Source: Pedobacter sp. AK013 (GTDB taxonomy: Bacteria; Bacteroidota; Bacteroidia; Sphingobacteriales; Sphingobacteriaceae). From it: a stretch of DNA of 64,000 nt. The stretch is taken from positions 48,318-112,317 of the forward strand of contig NZ_JACHCQ010000024.1 in assembly GCF_014205835.1 (NCBI RefSeq), read 5' to 3'. A model generated the notes under the pieces. It saw nothing but the letters and a program-made list of their open reading frames with translations, had not been told where the DNA came from and searched no databases. This document shows positions 34,796 to 43,108 of the stretch, one piece after another (within the stretch, counting starts at the first letter, position 1; the number at the start of each line of letters is the position of its first letter). Position numbers and translations under genes: made by a program.

Positions 34796-35869
34796 TTAAT
34801 TTACTTTTGCTTGTTGTTCTTCGAATGATTGCATTGCGTCTATTAACGCATGAACACTTGTAATTGGCAGCGCATTATACATTGAAGCACGGAAACCACC
34901 AACACTTCTGTGACCTTTAATACCCACAATACCTTGTTCTTCTGCATATTTTAGGAATGGTTTTTCCAATTCTGCATTTTCCATTACGAAACAAACGTTC
35001 ATTCTAGAGCGGTCTTCAACTGCACAGGTTCCTTTAAACAAAGGATTACGGTCTATTTCTCTGTAAAGTGCTTCGGCTTTTTGTTTATTTTCTTTTTCAA
35101 TTTCAGCAACTCCGCCTTTCGATTTTAACCAGCGAAGATTTAGCAAAGCAACGTATATAGAGAAAACCGGAGGAGTATTGTACATCGAATCATTATCAAT
35201 ATGCGATTGATAGTTCAACATTGATGGAATTTTACGGTCAATTTTACCTAAAACTTCATTCTTAACAATAGCGATGGTTAAACCAGCAGGACCAACATTT
35301 TTTTGAGCTCCAGCATAAATTAAATCAAATTTTGAAACATCGATTACACGGCTCATAATATCAGAAGACATATCACAAACAACTGGTACGTTTGTTTTAG
35401 GTACTTCGAAAAGCTCCGTTCCATAAATAGTATTGTTTGAAGTATAATGAAAATAAGCACTATCGGCTGGGATTTCAAAATCCTTCGGAATAAAAGTATA
35501 GTTTGCATCTTTTGAAGAAGCAACCACATTTACATTACCGATAAATTTAGCTTCTTTTAAAGCTTTGGTTGCCCAAACGCCAGAATCTAAATAACTCGCC
35601 GTTTGTCCATCGCCCAATAAGTTCATCGGAACCATTGCAAACTGTAAACTTGCACCACCTTGTAAAAATAAAACGGAATAACCGGACGGCACATTTAATA
35701 ATTCTTTTACCAATTTATCAGCTTCAGCAACAACTGCCTCAAATTCGGTTGTTCTGTGCGAAATTTCTAAAATTGATAATCCATCGTTAAAATCTAAAAC
35801 AGCCTGAGCTGCTTGTTTAAACACTTCTTGAGGTAAAATACAAGGGCCTGCGCCAAAATTATGCTTCAT
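34796..35869 (-). CDS. serC: Phosphoserine aminotransferase
   Basis: PLP enzyme that converts 3-phosphohydroxypyruvate to phosphoserine. The 357 residues begin MKHNFGAGPCILPQEV, typical of SerC, and show VLFLQGGASLQFAMVPMNL and the PLP-lysine segment DLIYAGAQKNVGPAGLTI; GHRSVGGFRASMYNA near the end binds the phosphate. The length is typical. It is followed by serA, so 3-phosphoglycerate to phosphoserine is covered; no serB is seen in the window. Confidence 0.96.
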   Translation of the reverse strand: MKHNFGAGPCILPQEVFKQAAQAVLDFNDGLSILEISHRTTEFEAVVAEADKLVKELLNVPSGYSVLFLQGGASLQFAMVPMNLLGDGQTASYLDSGVWATKALKEAKFIGNVNVVASSKDANYTFIPKDFEIPADSAYFHYTSNNTIYGTELFEVPKTNVPVVCDMSSDIMSRVIDVSKFDLIYAGAQKNVGPAGLTIAIVKNEVLGKIDRKIPSMLNYQSHIDNDSMYNTPPVFSIYVALLNLRWLKSKGGVAEIEKENKQKAEALYREIDRNPLFKGTCAVEDRSRMNVCFVMENAELEKPFLKYAEEQGIVGIKGHRSVGGFRASMYNALPITSVHALIDAMQSFEEQQAKVN

Positions 35870-35883
35870 CTTATTATATAATG

Positions 35884-35931
35884 TTTTATGGGCGTAAATG
35901 TAAAATTTTTAAAGCAGTTATGCCCATAAAA
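35884..35931. repeat. Inverted repeat around the serC promoter region
   Basis: TTTTATGGGC (35884-35893) and GCCCATAAAA (35922-35931) pair perfectly over 10 bp with a 28-bp gap. A minus-strand TACATTTA box lies between the arms. It may be an operator or just chance. Confidence 0.4.
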
Positions 35932-36047
35932 TCGTTACTTAAAAAATTAAATTTTGTTAAAAATCTTGACAAAATTGAGCGTTTTGTTGCAGTTTTTGCA
36001 AAAGAATTCATTAATCAGAAAGACCAAAAGATAAAGATTGTTTTGTC

Positions 36048-36080
36048 AAACCTATCAGGTTTTTAAAACCTGATAGGTTT
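36048..36080. terminator. Near-perfect 33-bp palindromic terminator
   Basis: AAACCTATCAGGTTTT, one T, AAAACCTGATAGGTTT: 16-bp perfect arms. It lies 7 bp after the receptor gene stop on the minus strand and can also act on plus-strand transcripts. Confidence 0.75.
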
Positions 36081-36086
36081 AGTAGT

Positions 36087-38513
36087 TTAAGGCTTATTTT
36101 TCAACTTCACAATTAACTTCAGATTAAACTGCCTGCCTGTTAAATAATTTGGAATAGCATATTGAACATTATCTACATCTTTTAGCCATAAATAAGAAAC
36201 CGTGTTGTCGATATTCAGCATATTAAAAACCTCAAAAAATAAAATAACCGAACTGAAATTTCTGTCCAGGAACTTAGGTTTATGTAGTGCGGCGTCATCA
36301 AGAAAATCTTTGGAGAAACCAATATCTACACGTTTGTACGATGGAATAAAAAATTTATCCAAATACCTTGGTGTTTGCGATGGACCAATTGGCAAACGCG
36401 AACCATAAAGCGCATTAAGATGTACTTTATATGTAGGACTGTTCAGCAGCCTATCCTGAAAAAATATGGAAAAATTTAAGCGTTGATCTGTTGGCCGTTT
36501 TAAATAACCAGGATAAATTGTGGTTCCATTTTGAACATAACTATCATCAATAATATCTTCATTTGCATGCATTACCGACACTCTGAAATAAGAAACCAGA
36601 TCTTTAACAAACTCACCACCAATACTAAAATCAGCACCGTAAGCGTAGCCTCGCGACACTTCGTTCGCCAGGTATTTAATCCTCAGGTTATCAATCTTAT
36701 AAGGAATTAACCGATCTGAATATTTAAAGTATGCTTCCGAAGTAAATTTCAATCTTGTTCCGAAGGCATCAAACGCATATTCATAGCCTAAGGAAGTATT
36801 GTAAGAACTCTGTGCTTTCTGATTGATATTTAACACACCCGAAAAATCGCGAATGGTTCTGTAGGAAGGTGGTTGTTTATAAACACCCGCAGAAAACCTT
36901 AAAATTTTATTGTTCGAATTGGGCCGGTAAGCAATTAAAATCCTTGGACTGATTAACAATTGCCTACTTAGCGAACTGTAAGTAGCACGCGCTCCCAGCT
37001 GCAACTCAGCTGAACTGGAAAGCGAATAACTATCCTGAATGTAAGCACTATAATTTTTAATATCGAGGTTATTCTTAACATTAATCACATTCTGTAAAAT
37101 GATATTTTTCGAATTGTTTGGCAAAATATATCCTGCCGAATCGGTATAGTTGTATTCATTCAACTGATCATTGTACTTAGACTGGTCGAATTTCAGTCCC
37201 CATGAAAAAACATGACTGTTAAAATTCTGATCGACCTTTATTTCTGAAGCAAAAACCTGGGTATTTAAACTATTCCGCCCATAATTATAATAACTGCCTA
37301 TGCCTCTATTTTTATTGATCACACCAAAATTTTCACCTGAAAAAGTATTATCCACTTCAGCGAAAATATAACTACCATTGATATCGAACCGTTCTCTTTC
37401 AATGGTATTGAAGTAACTGTTGATAAACTTGATAACCAGATTAGGTTTAGGAGAATAAGTAGCTGTAACGGCGCTTCCTAAGGTTCGGTAATCATCTATT
37501 TCCCGACCGGTATAATCAACGTTAAGTCTTAAGGTGGTACTTAAAGTTCCAAATTGGGTTTCTCTATTGGTGGGTACCAATTTGAACTGGCCAAGATTAA
37601 AACTGCCGAGGAAACTTACATTGAATTTAGGTGAAAAATCATATTGATAGAGCAATTGTGCATCAGCAAAATTTGGGCTATAACTTCCTTTTTCATCCTG
37701 TTTAATTAATACGTTTGAATTATTTTTATACCGTAACCCGGTTAACAGAAAACTGTTTTTGAATATCTTTTTTGTACTTAATGACGTGTTTAAAAGACTG
37801 GTACTAAAAATAGTTTGATTACTATCCGGCTTATCATACCTGACATCTAAAACCGAAGAAAGTTTGTCACCATATTTTGCTTCAAAGCCACCTGCAGAGA
37901 ATTTTGCTTTACTCACTAGATCTGAATTGATAAAGCTTAGCCCCTCCTGCTGTCCGTTGCGGATTAATACTGGCCTGTTAATTTCAACCTCGTTGATGTA
38001 AATCAGATTCTCATCAAAGTTCCCTCCCCGAACGCTGTATTGGGCACTTAATTCATTATTTGTAGACACACCAGGAAGGGTTTTAAGCATGCTTTCAAAA
38101 TTGCCAGAAACCAATGGCATTGATGAAACATCGCCAATATTAATAGTTGTGGTGTTACTTAGCTGATTCTGTTTATTGGTAATGTTAACCTGCTCTAATT
38201 CATTGATATTGGCTACTAAGTTTACCTGTTTAATAATTCGAGCTCCCGAGCGCTCACTAAACTTTATAATTTGAGGTTGATAGCCCAAAAGCGAATATTT
38301 AATACTAAATGTTTTCGATTTTGAATAAATGGTATATACACCAAATTCGTCAGTAACTGTTGATTGCGCTTGCCCGAGAACGGTAACGGTAACCTGAGAT
38401 AATGGCAACTTTTCATCGCTATAAACTATTCCCGAAACCCTAACTAAAGGCTGAGCGATAGCAAAGCTGCAGCCAACAATTAAAAGGAAAAGGATCAACC
38501 GAAATTTGAGCAT
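36087..38513 (-). CDS. TonB-dependent outer-membrane receptor with carboxypeptidase-like domain
   Basis: Outer-membrane active transporter driven by TonB. I start at the ATG at 38513, which gives a normal signal peptide (MLKFRLILFLLIVGCSFAIAQ); the longer start at 38543 would lie upstream of the -7 box. After it come a CarboxypepD_reg-like domain (about 25-105; VSGIVYSDEKLPLSQVTV), a plug domain (about 110-225; NNELSAQYSVRGGNFDENLIYINEVEI) and a 22-strand-like barrel to the C-terminal LIVKLKNKP. No SusD partner is beside it, so it is not a typical SusCD polysaccharide system; the substrate is unknown. Confidence 0.88.
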   Translation of the reverse strand: MLKFRLILFLLIVGCSFAIAQPLVRVSGIVYSDEKLPLSQVTVTVLGQAQSTVTDEFGVYTIYSKSKTFSIKYSLLGYQPQIIKFSERSGARIIKQVNLVANINELEQVNITNKQNQLSNTTTINIGDVSSMPLVSGNFESMLKTLPGVSTNNELSAQYSVRGGNFDENLIYINEVEINRPVLIRNGQQEGLSFINSDLVSKAKFSAGGFEAKYGDKLSSVLDVRYDKPDSNQTIFSTSLLNTSLSTKKIFKNSFLLTGLRYKNNSNVLIKQDEKGSYSPNFADAQLLYQYDFSPKFNVSFLGSFNLGQFKLVPTNRETQFGTLSTTLRLNVDYTGREIDDYRTLGSAVTATYSPKPNLVIKFINSYFNTIERERFDINGSYIFAEVDNTFSGENFGVINKNRGIGSYYNYGRNSLNTQVFASEIKVDQNFNSHVFSWGLKFDQSKYNDQLNEYNYTDSAGYILPNNSKNIILQNVINVKNNLDIKNYSAYIQDSYSLSSSAELQLGARATYSSLSRQLLISPRILIAYRPNSNNKILRFSAGVYKQPPSYRTIRDFSGVLNINQKAQSSYNTSLGYEYAFDAFGTRLKFTSEAYFKYSDRLIPYKIDNLRIKYLANEVSRGYAYGADFSIGGEFVKDLVSYFRVSVMHANEDIIDDSYVQNGTTIYPGYLKRPTDQRLNFSIFFQDRLLNSPTYKVHLNALYGSRLPIGPSQTPRYLDKFFIPSYKRVDIGFSKDFLDDAALHKPKFLDRNFSSVILFFEVFNMLNIDNTVSYLWLKDVDNVQYAIPNYLTGRQFNLKLIVKLKNKP

Positions 38514-38527
38514 TTTTAATATCAAGA

Positions 38528-38535
38528 CAAACGTA
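38528..38535 (-). promoter_or_regulatory. -7 box (TACGTTTG) of the receptor gene
   Basis: Read on the minus strand, TACGTTTG fits TAnnTTTG and lies 15 bp before the ATG at 38513. It supports that start over the longer frame. Confidence 0.5.
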
Positions 38536-38597
38536 TCAGGCATTAAGACTGTATCCGCCTCATCCTAAAAACAATTTAGCAATAAAACATTTAACAA

Positions 38598-39269
38598 TTA
38601 AATATTTATAGTGCTAGCTGTCAGACTTTTCATTTTGGAAATAGTTTCTGTCGGATTATCTGTTGCAAAAATAGCATTTCCGGCCACAAAAGCATTGGCA
38701 CCTGCTGATACTAATGCAGTGATATTTTGCAAACCGACACCACCATCAACCTCAACAATTAAGTTTTCGTTTACCCCTTGAATTAAGGCCTTTAGATCCT
38801 TTATTTTCTTATAGGTATTGTGAATAAAAGCCTGCCCGCCGAAACCCGGATTAACAGACATAATGAGTACCAGATCAAGATCTTCTATTACATCCTGCAA
38901 CAAGGTTACTGGCGTATGTGGATTTAAGGCTACACCCGCTTTACAACCAGATGCTTTAATTAACTGGATTGTTCTATGCAGATGTGTGCAGGCTTCGTAG
39001 TGTACGGTAATCCTATTCGCACCTGCCTTGGCAAAATCCTCGATGTATTTATCCGGATCAACAATCATTAAATGAACATCTAAAGGTTTGGTTGCATGTT
39101 TTTTAACCGCTGCCATAACCGGGAAGCCAAAAGAAATATTGGGCACAAAAACACCATCCATCACATCAACATGGAACCAGTCGGCATCACTGTGATTGAT
39201 CATTTCAATATCGCGCTGTAAATTGCCAAAATCGGCCGAAAGTATAGATGGAGCTATGATGTATTTCAT
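38598..39269 (-). CDS. rpe: Ribulose-phosphate 3-epimerase
   Basis: Interconverts ribulose 5-phosphate and xylulose 5-phosphate in the pentose phosphate pathway. The 223-residue TIM barrel has APSILSADFGNL at the start, WFHVDVMDGVFVPNISFG (metal His/Asp), DVHLMI, ITVHYEA, MSVNPGFGGQAF and EVDGGV, all as expected. Length is usual. It lies between a 339-bp intergenic region and the receptor gene on the same strand. Confidence 0.97.
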   Translation of the reverse strand: MKYIIAPSILSADFGNLQRDIEMINHSDADWFHVDVMDGVFVPNISFGFPVMAAVKKHATKPLDVHLMIVDPDKYIEDFAKAGANRITVHYEACTHLHRTIQLIKASGCKAGVALNPHTPVTLLQDVIEDLDLVLIMSVNPGFGGQAFIHNTYKKIKDLKALIQGVNENLIVEVDGGVGLQNITALVSAGANAFVAGNAIFATDNPTETISKMKSLTASTINI

Positions 39270-39340
39270 TTAATTATTTTTTAATCTTTTAATTTCAAAT
39301 TCCGCTATTAGTTCTTAAAACAACACTGATCAACCCTTAT

Positions 39341-39462
39341 CACCCTGACCTGTAGCGAAGCGGAAAGCTACGATTAAACCGAACCCTAAGCGAGCTCACC
39401 GAAGGTAATTCATTTCAGGGCCTTAATAGTAGAACAGATGCTGAAATAAATTCAGCATGACG
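39341..39462. repeat. REP-type element, copy 2
   Basis: Reverse-oriented relative of the element at 28483-28562: shares GCGAGCTCACCGAAGGTAAT and the hairpin GCTGAAATAAATTCAGC, and ends in ATGACG. About 120 bp with insertions relative to copy 1. Confidence 0.75.
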
Positions 39463-39533
39463 CTACGATGCAAGTTACAAAAGAACTGAGAAAGTTTTTA
39501 GTTGAAAACGCCGATGTTAATTTTTATATCACA

Positions 39534-39565
39534 AAAAACCCTTCCAGTAAACTGGAAGGGTTTTT
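39534..39565. terminator. Terminator of pnp, bidirectional
   Basis: AAAAACCCTTCCAGT, two A, ACTGGAAGGGTTTTT: perfect 15-bp arms with A and T runs on both sides. It lies 43 bp after the pnp stop on the minus strand. Confidence 0.88.
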
Positions 39566-39576
39566 ATTATTGAGAT

Positions 39577-39593
39577 GCTGAAACAAGTTCAGC
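39577..39593. repeat. Short REP hairpin, copy 3
   Basis: GCTGAAACAAGTTCAGC, followed by ACGACG; same family as the copies at 28483 and 39341. Confidence 0.6.
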
Positions 39594-39608
39594 ACGACGT
39601 ATCGATTA

Positions 39609-41744
39609 TTACGCTTGCGGCGCAGCTGGTTTTTCTGGTCTTGGTAATAAAACCTTACGAGAAAGTTTCATTTTACCTTGTTTATCGATGTCTAACAATT
39701 TAACTTCGATTTTATCTCCTTCTTTCAATACCCCATCCATGGTTTCTAAACGCTCCCATGAAATTTCAGAGATGTGTAATAAACCATCTTTGCCTGGCAT
39801 TACCTCAACAAATGCACCAAACGGCATAATTGATTTTACTTTACCTTGGTAAATTTCACCAATTTCTGGTTTAGCAACAATATTGCGGATACGGGTAACC
39901 GCTGCATCAATTGCCGCTTTGTTATCAGCAAATACTTCTACAATACCTTTACCATCAACTTCTTCTATAGAGATTGAAGCACCGGTTTCGCGTTGCATTT
40001 CTTGAATAATTTTACCTCCAGGGCCAATAATTGCACCGATAAATTCTTTATCAATAGTTAAAGAAACAATACGAGGAGCATGTGGTTTGTAATCTTCGTT
40101 AGGTGCTCCGATGGTTTTCTTCATCTCGTTTAAGATATGTAAACGACCATCTTTAGCCTGTAATAAGGCTTTGGTTAACACTTCGTAAGATAAACCATTG
40201 ATTTTTAAATCCATCTGACAAGCAACAATACCATTTTCTGTACCGGTTACTTTAAAGTCCATATCACCTAAATGATCTTCATCACCTAAAATATCAGAAA
40301 GAATAGCATATTTACCAGTTTTCTCATCGGTAATTAAACCCATTGCAATACCCGAAACTGGAGCTTTGATTTTAATACCCGCATCCATAAGTGCCAATGT
40401 ACCCGCACAAACAGTTGCCATTGATGATGAACCGTTAGATTCTAAAATATCAGAAACCACGCGGATAGTGTAAGGATTTGCTTCGCCCTGTGGCAATACT
40501 TTTTTCAACGAACGCTGAGCTAAGTTACCATGGCCAATTTCGCGACGGCCAGCGCCTCTGTTTGGTCTCACCTCGCCAGTTGAGAAACCTGGGAAATTAT
40601 AGTGCAATAAGAATTTCTGGTAACCATTAAAGAAAGCACCATCAATCATCTGCTCATCATCTTTGCTACCTAAAGTAACTGAAGTTAATGATTGAGTTTC
40701 GCCACGTGTAAATACAGCCGAACCGTGAGCAGCAGGCAAATAGCCAACTTCACTCCAGATAGGACGGATTTCTGTAGTTTGACGACCATCTAAACGGATA
40801 CCTTCGTCTAATAATAAATTTCTGATCGCGTCGTACTGAACATCATGATAATAATGTTTAGCCATTGCCTTGGTTAAATCAGCAGTATCTTCTGGCATTG
40901 CTTCGAAGAATTCGTTAATGATTGCTGTAAAACCTTCTTTACGAACATCTTTATTACCACCAGCTTTAGCCACGGCATAAACTTTATCGTAAGTATCAGC
41001 ATAAACCTTCGCTTTTAAATCGGCATCGTGATCTTCGTGGCTGTATTCGCGTTTTACAGTTTTACCTGTTGCTTCGGTTAATTCAACCTGAACAGCACAT
41101 TGAACTTTAATTGCATCATGTGCAAATTTTAAAGCCTCAACCATTTCATCTTCCTGAATTTCATCACACTCGCCTTCTACCATACAGATATCGTTAGCAG
41201 AACCTGCAACCATAAACTCAAGTGTAGCACGTTCTAAATCGCTGGCAAATGGGTTGATTACCAATTTACCGTCAATTTTAGCCACACGTACTTCAGAAAT
41301 TGGACCGTTGAAAGGAATATCAGAAACTGATAATGCAGCCGATGCTGCTAAACCTGCCAAACAATCTGGCATGATATTTTTATCAGCAGAGATTAAAGAA
41401 ATCATCACCTGTGTATCAGAGTGATAATCGGAAGGGAATTGTGGGCGTAAAGCTCTATCTACCAAACGCGAAATTAATACCTCGTAATCAGACAATCTTG
41501 CTTCACGACGTAAAAAACCTCCTGGGATACGACCTGTAGCTGCATATTTTTCCTGATAATCAACCGATAAAGGCAAAAAATCTGTACCTGGTTTAGCACC
41601 AACAGTAGATACAACTGTTGCTAACAACATAGTATCGCCCATTTTAACTACAACCGAACCATCAGCTTGTTTAGCCAGTTTCCCTGTTTCAATTTCTACA
41701 ATTCTGCCATCGCCCAAATCGAACGATTTTTTTATTACATTCAT
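39609..41744 (-). CDS. pnp: Polyribonucleotide nucleotidyltransferase (PNPase)
   Basis: Phosphorolytic 3'-5' exoribonuclease of the RNA degradation machinery. The 711 residues hold a first RNase PH core (about 10-145), a linker helix domain, a second core (about 310-540) with FTRGETQSLTSVTLG and GDEDHLGDMDFKVTG, a KH domain (IIGPGGKIIQEMQRETGASISIEE) and an S1 domain (GEIYQGKVKSIMPFGAFVEV). Start MNVIKKSFDLGDG is standard. It follows rpsO on the same strand, the classic rpsO-pnp order, although a terminator lies between. Confidence 0.98.
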   Translation of the reverse strand: MNVIKKSFDLGDGRIVEIETGKLAKQADGSVVVKMGDTMLLATVVSTVGAKPGTDFLPLSVDYQEKYAATGRIPGGFLRREARLSDYEVLISRLVDRALRPQFPSDYHSDTQVMISLISADKNIMPDCLAGLAASAALSVSDIPFNGPISEVRVAKIDGKLVINPFASDLERATLEFMVAGSANDICMVEGECDEIQEDEMVEALKFAHDAIKVQCAVQVELTEATGKTVKREYSHEDHDADLKAKVYADTYDKVYAVAKAGGNKDVRKEGFTAIINEFFEAMPEDTADLTKAMAKHYYHDVQYDAIRNLLLDEGIRLDGRQTTEIRPIWSEVGYLPAAHGSAVFTRGETQSLTSVTLGSKDDEQMIDGAFFNGYQKFLLHYNFPGFSTGEVRPNRGAGRREIGHGNLAQRSLKKVLPQGEANPYTIRVVSDILESNGSSSMATVCAGTLALMDAGIKIKAPVSGIAMGLITDEKTGKYAILSDILGDEDHLGDMDFKVTGTENGIVACQMDLKINGLSYEVLTKALLQAKDGRLHILNEMKKTIGAPNEDYKPHAPRIVSLTIDKEFIGAIIGPGGKIIQEMQRETGASISIEEVDGKGIVEVFADNKAAIDAAVTRIRNIVAKPEIGEIYQGKVKSIMPFGAFVEVMPGKDGLLHISEISWERLETMDGVLKEGDKIEVKLLDIDKQGKMKLSRKVLLPRPEKPAAPQA

Positions 41745-41878
41745 TTAATTAGAATTATGATGTGTTTTCCTCTTTCTACACACCGTTGTTTATATATGTT
41801 TTTGTTTTTGCAAACGAAGATAGGATTAAAAAAGCCTATCATAACAAATCCCGTTAAAAAAATTAACAGGAAAGTAAA

Positions 41879-41901
41879 AAGCCACTCCCGTAAGAATGGC
41901 T
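41879..41901 (-). terminator. Terminator of rpsO
   Basis: Minus strand: AGCCATTCTTACGGGAGTGG then CT and TTTTTAC; arms AGCCA/TGGCT with T run. It lies 19 bp after the rpsO stop. Readthrough to pnp is likely, as in other rpsO-pnp units. Confidence 0.65.
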
Positions 41902-41919
41902 TTCGCTGATAAAATTCGC

Positions 41920-42204
41920 TTATTTTTGTTTAATGATATCACGAAGCGATAAAGCTTTGATGATAGCACGGTAGCGCTCAATATCTTTTTTGTATAGGTA
42001 AGCCAAAATACCGCGACGTTTACCTACCAATTTTTGAAGTGACAACTGAGTAGAAAAATCTTTACGGTTTTTCTTTAAGTGTTCTGTTAAGTGCGCAATA
42101 CGGTATGTAAATAACGCTACTTGACCTTCTGCAGAACCAGTGTTGGTTTCTACTTCGCCGTGTTGTTTAAAGATTTCGGCTTTCTTTTCTGGACTTAAAT
42201 ACAT
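41920..42204 (-). CDS. rpsO: 30S ribosomal protein S15
   Basis: Small-subunit protein that binds 16S rRNA early in assembly. From the ATG at 42204 it is 94 residues, MYLSPEKKAEIFKQHG, with GSAEGQVALFTYRIAHLTEHLKKNRKDF and KLVGKRRGILAYLYKKD, the S15 signature. An upstream in-frame ATG at 42279 lies above the promoter -7 box and would add an unrelated hydrophobic tail, so it is rejected. pnp follows. Confidence 0.97.
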   Translation of the reverse strand: MYLSPEKKAEIFKQHGEVETNTGSAEGQVALFTYRIAHLTEHLKKNRKDFSTQLSLQKLVGKRRGILAYLYKKDIERYRAIIKALSLRDIIKQK

Positions 42205-42248
42205 TTCTTGAATAATATTAAAGCAATAAAAATTAATTAATTGTGGCG

Positions 42249-42280
42249 CAAATATAAGGTTATTTTTAATTAGAAGCAAG
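42249..42280 (-). promoter_or_regulatory. Promoter of rpsO
   Basis: Minus strand: CTTG (42280-42277), a 20-bp gap, TATATTTG (42256-42249), the latter a full TAnnTTTG match. The start site would be near 42243, giving a 5' UTR of about 40 bases before the ATG at 42204. Confidence 0.65.
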
Positions 42281-42320
42281 TATTGTTAAACGATAAACAA
42301 AAGTCCATTTTAGGGCATAC

Positions 42321-42797
42321 TTAGTTTCTCTTATTAATGCGCTCCAATTCTAAAACATCTAATAGATCTTTCGGCCTATTTGTTGCCCGTTTATTATCTA
42401 ATAGATGGTTATAATGCAAAAACCTTGCTTTAATTCCATTAATTTCATCTACAGTAGCCATTTGAAAATACTCATCGAATTTTTGTTTATCCAGCCCAGG
42501 AATATCCGTCATCAGATCTGCATACATGCCATCATCCATTAAAACTTCGCAATAGCCTGCAATAATGGGCACATCCAACAACATGTCATATCTGCCATAT
42601 CCCATTTTATCAAGGGCGTAAATTAGATTTTGTCTATTATCTTTAGTATCCTTAAGGTAAATATCCAAATCTCCTGTAGTACGGTTATAACCATACCGGT
42701 TAACGGCGAAACCACCTACAATCAGATAATTAACATTAAACTGCTCAAATGTTTCCAACAACAAAAGCATTTCAGGATTTTCTTTATCAAAAGACAT
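42321..42797 (-). CDS. Nucleotidyltransferase-fold protein (DUF6036/AbiEii-like)
   Basis: A 158-residue minimal nucleotidyltransferase. The active-site pattern is present: VGGFAVNRYGYNRTTGDLDI, giving GG at 28-29 and Asp43/Asp45, a third acidic residue in YADLMT (Asp94), and NKRATNRPKDLLDVLELER at the end, as in AbiEii-type toxins and related MNT enzymes. The whole is small, without extra domains. It starts 9 bp after a 67-residue gene on the same strand. Toxin-antitoxin membership is possible; housekeeping tRNA- or sugar-modifying roles cannot be excluded. Confidence 0.82.
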   Translation of the reverse strand: MSFDKENPEMLLLLETFEQFNVNYLIVGGFAVNRYGYNRTTGDLDIYLKDTKDNRQNLIYALDKMGYGRYDMLLDVPIIAGYCEVLMDDGMYADLMTDIPGLDKQKFDEYFQMATVDEINGIKARFLHYNHLLDNKRATNRPKDLLDVLELERINKRN

Positions 42798-42806
42798 AAA
42801 GCAAAA

Positions 42807-43010
42807 TTATATGGCAGGCTTACAGATTACAAGCCCTTTGCCTTGAGGAGATTTTAATGGCTTACCTCCGTTCATGGTAACTGAAATATGATTAAGTTCC
42901 AAAACGCCAAAGAAACGCTGCTCAGGGCTACGGCTTAAATAAACACCATCACGCTCTTCAACAATTGTTTCGCGCGGAGTATTAATATCATATAATTTAA
43001 GTTTTCCCAT
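42807..43010 (-). CDS. Small hypothetical protein, partner of the nucleotidyltransferase
   Basis: A 67-residue protein (MGKLKLYDINTPRETIVEE..., ending LVICKPAI) without membrane segment or known motif. The mixed charge and strand-like pattern suggest a small beta-rich fold. It lies first in an operon with the nucleotidyltransferase (9-bp gap), has its own -7 box TATTTTTG at 43018-43025, and is divergent from the acyl-CoA thioesterase. I do not recognise the family. The order small gene, then enzyme, is that of many toxin-antitoxin pairs. Confidence 0.7.
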   Translation of the reverse strand: MGKLKLYDINTPRETIVEERDGVYLSRSPEQRFFGVLELNHISVTMNGGKPLKSPQGKGLVICKPAI

Positions 43011-43017
43011 TTCATAT

Positions 43018-43025
43018 CAAAAATA
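43018..43025 (-). promoter_or_regulatory. -7 box (TATTTTTG) of the small gene/nucleotidyltransferase operon
   Basis: Read on the minus strand TATTTTTG lies 7 bp before the ATG at 43010, so the transcript would have little or no leader. Confidence 0.5.
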
Positions 43026-43058
43026 CGAAAAATAGACGATATATCTTTACGTCAATAC

Positions 43059-43074
43059 ATCTTTATATAAAGAT
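43059..43074. promoter_or_regulatory. Palindromic operator candidate
   Basis: ATCTTTATATAAAGAT is a perfect 16-bp palindrome in the 98-bp gap between the nucleotidyltransferase operon and the thioesterase gene. A half-site ATATCTTTA lies at 43041-43049. Confidence 0.5.
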
Positions 43075-43084
43075 ATCAAAAGCT

Positions 43085-43092
43085 TACTTTTG
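43085..43092 (+). promoter_or_regulatory. -7 box (TACTTTTG) of the thioesterase gene
   Basis: TACTTTTG fits TAnnTTTG; transcription near 43098 would put the TTG start at 43109 about ten bases in. Confidence 0.5.
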
Positions 43093-43108
43093 CACAAAAC
43101 ATTTACCT

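Larger units (their letters stand above)
39270..39608. other. 339-bp intergenic region with REP elements and a terminator
   Basis: No gene seen between rpe and pnp. It holds the long REP copy 2 (39341-39462), the pnp terminator (39534-39565) and a third short REP hairpin (39577-39593). Confidence 0.7.

Noticed and set aside
35881..36066. Plus-strand open frame of 61 codons between serC and the receptor gene
   Set aside because: Runs into the terminator palindrome and begins inside the serC promoter region; basic low-complexity product. Probably chance.
42205..42279. Longer start for rpsO
   Set aside because: The upstream ATG precedes the -7 box TATATTTG, adds 25 unrelated residues, and S15 normally begins MYLS in this lineage.
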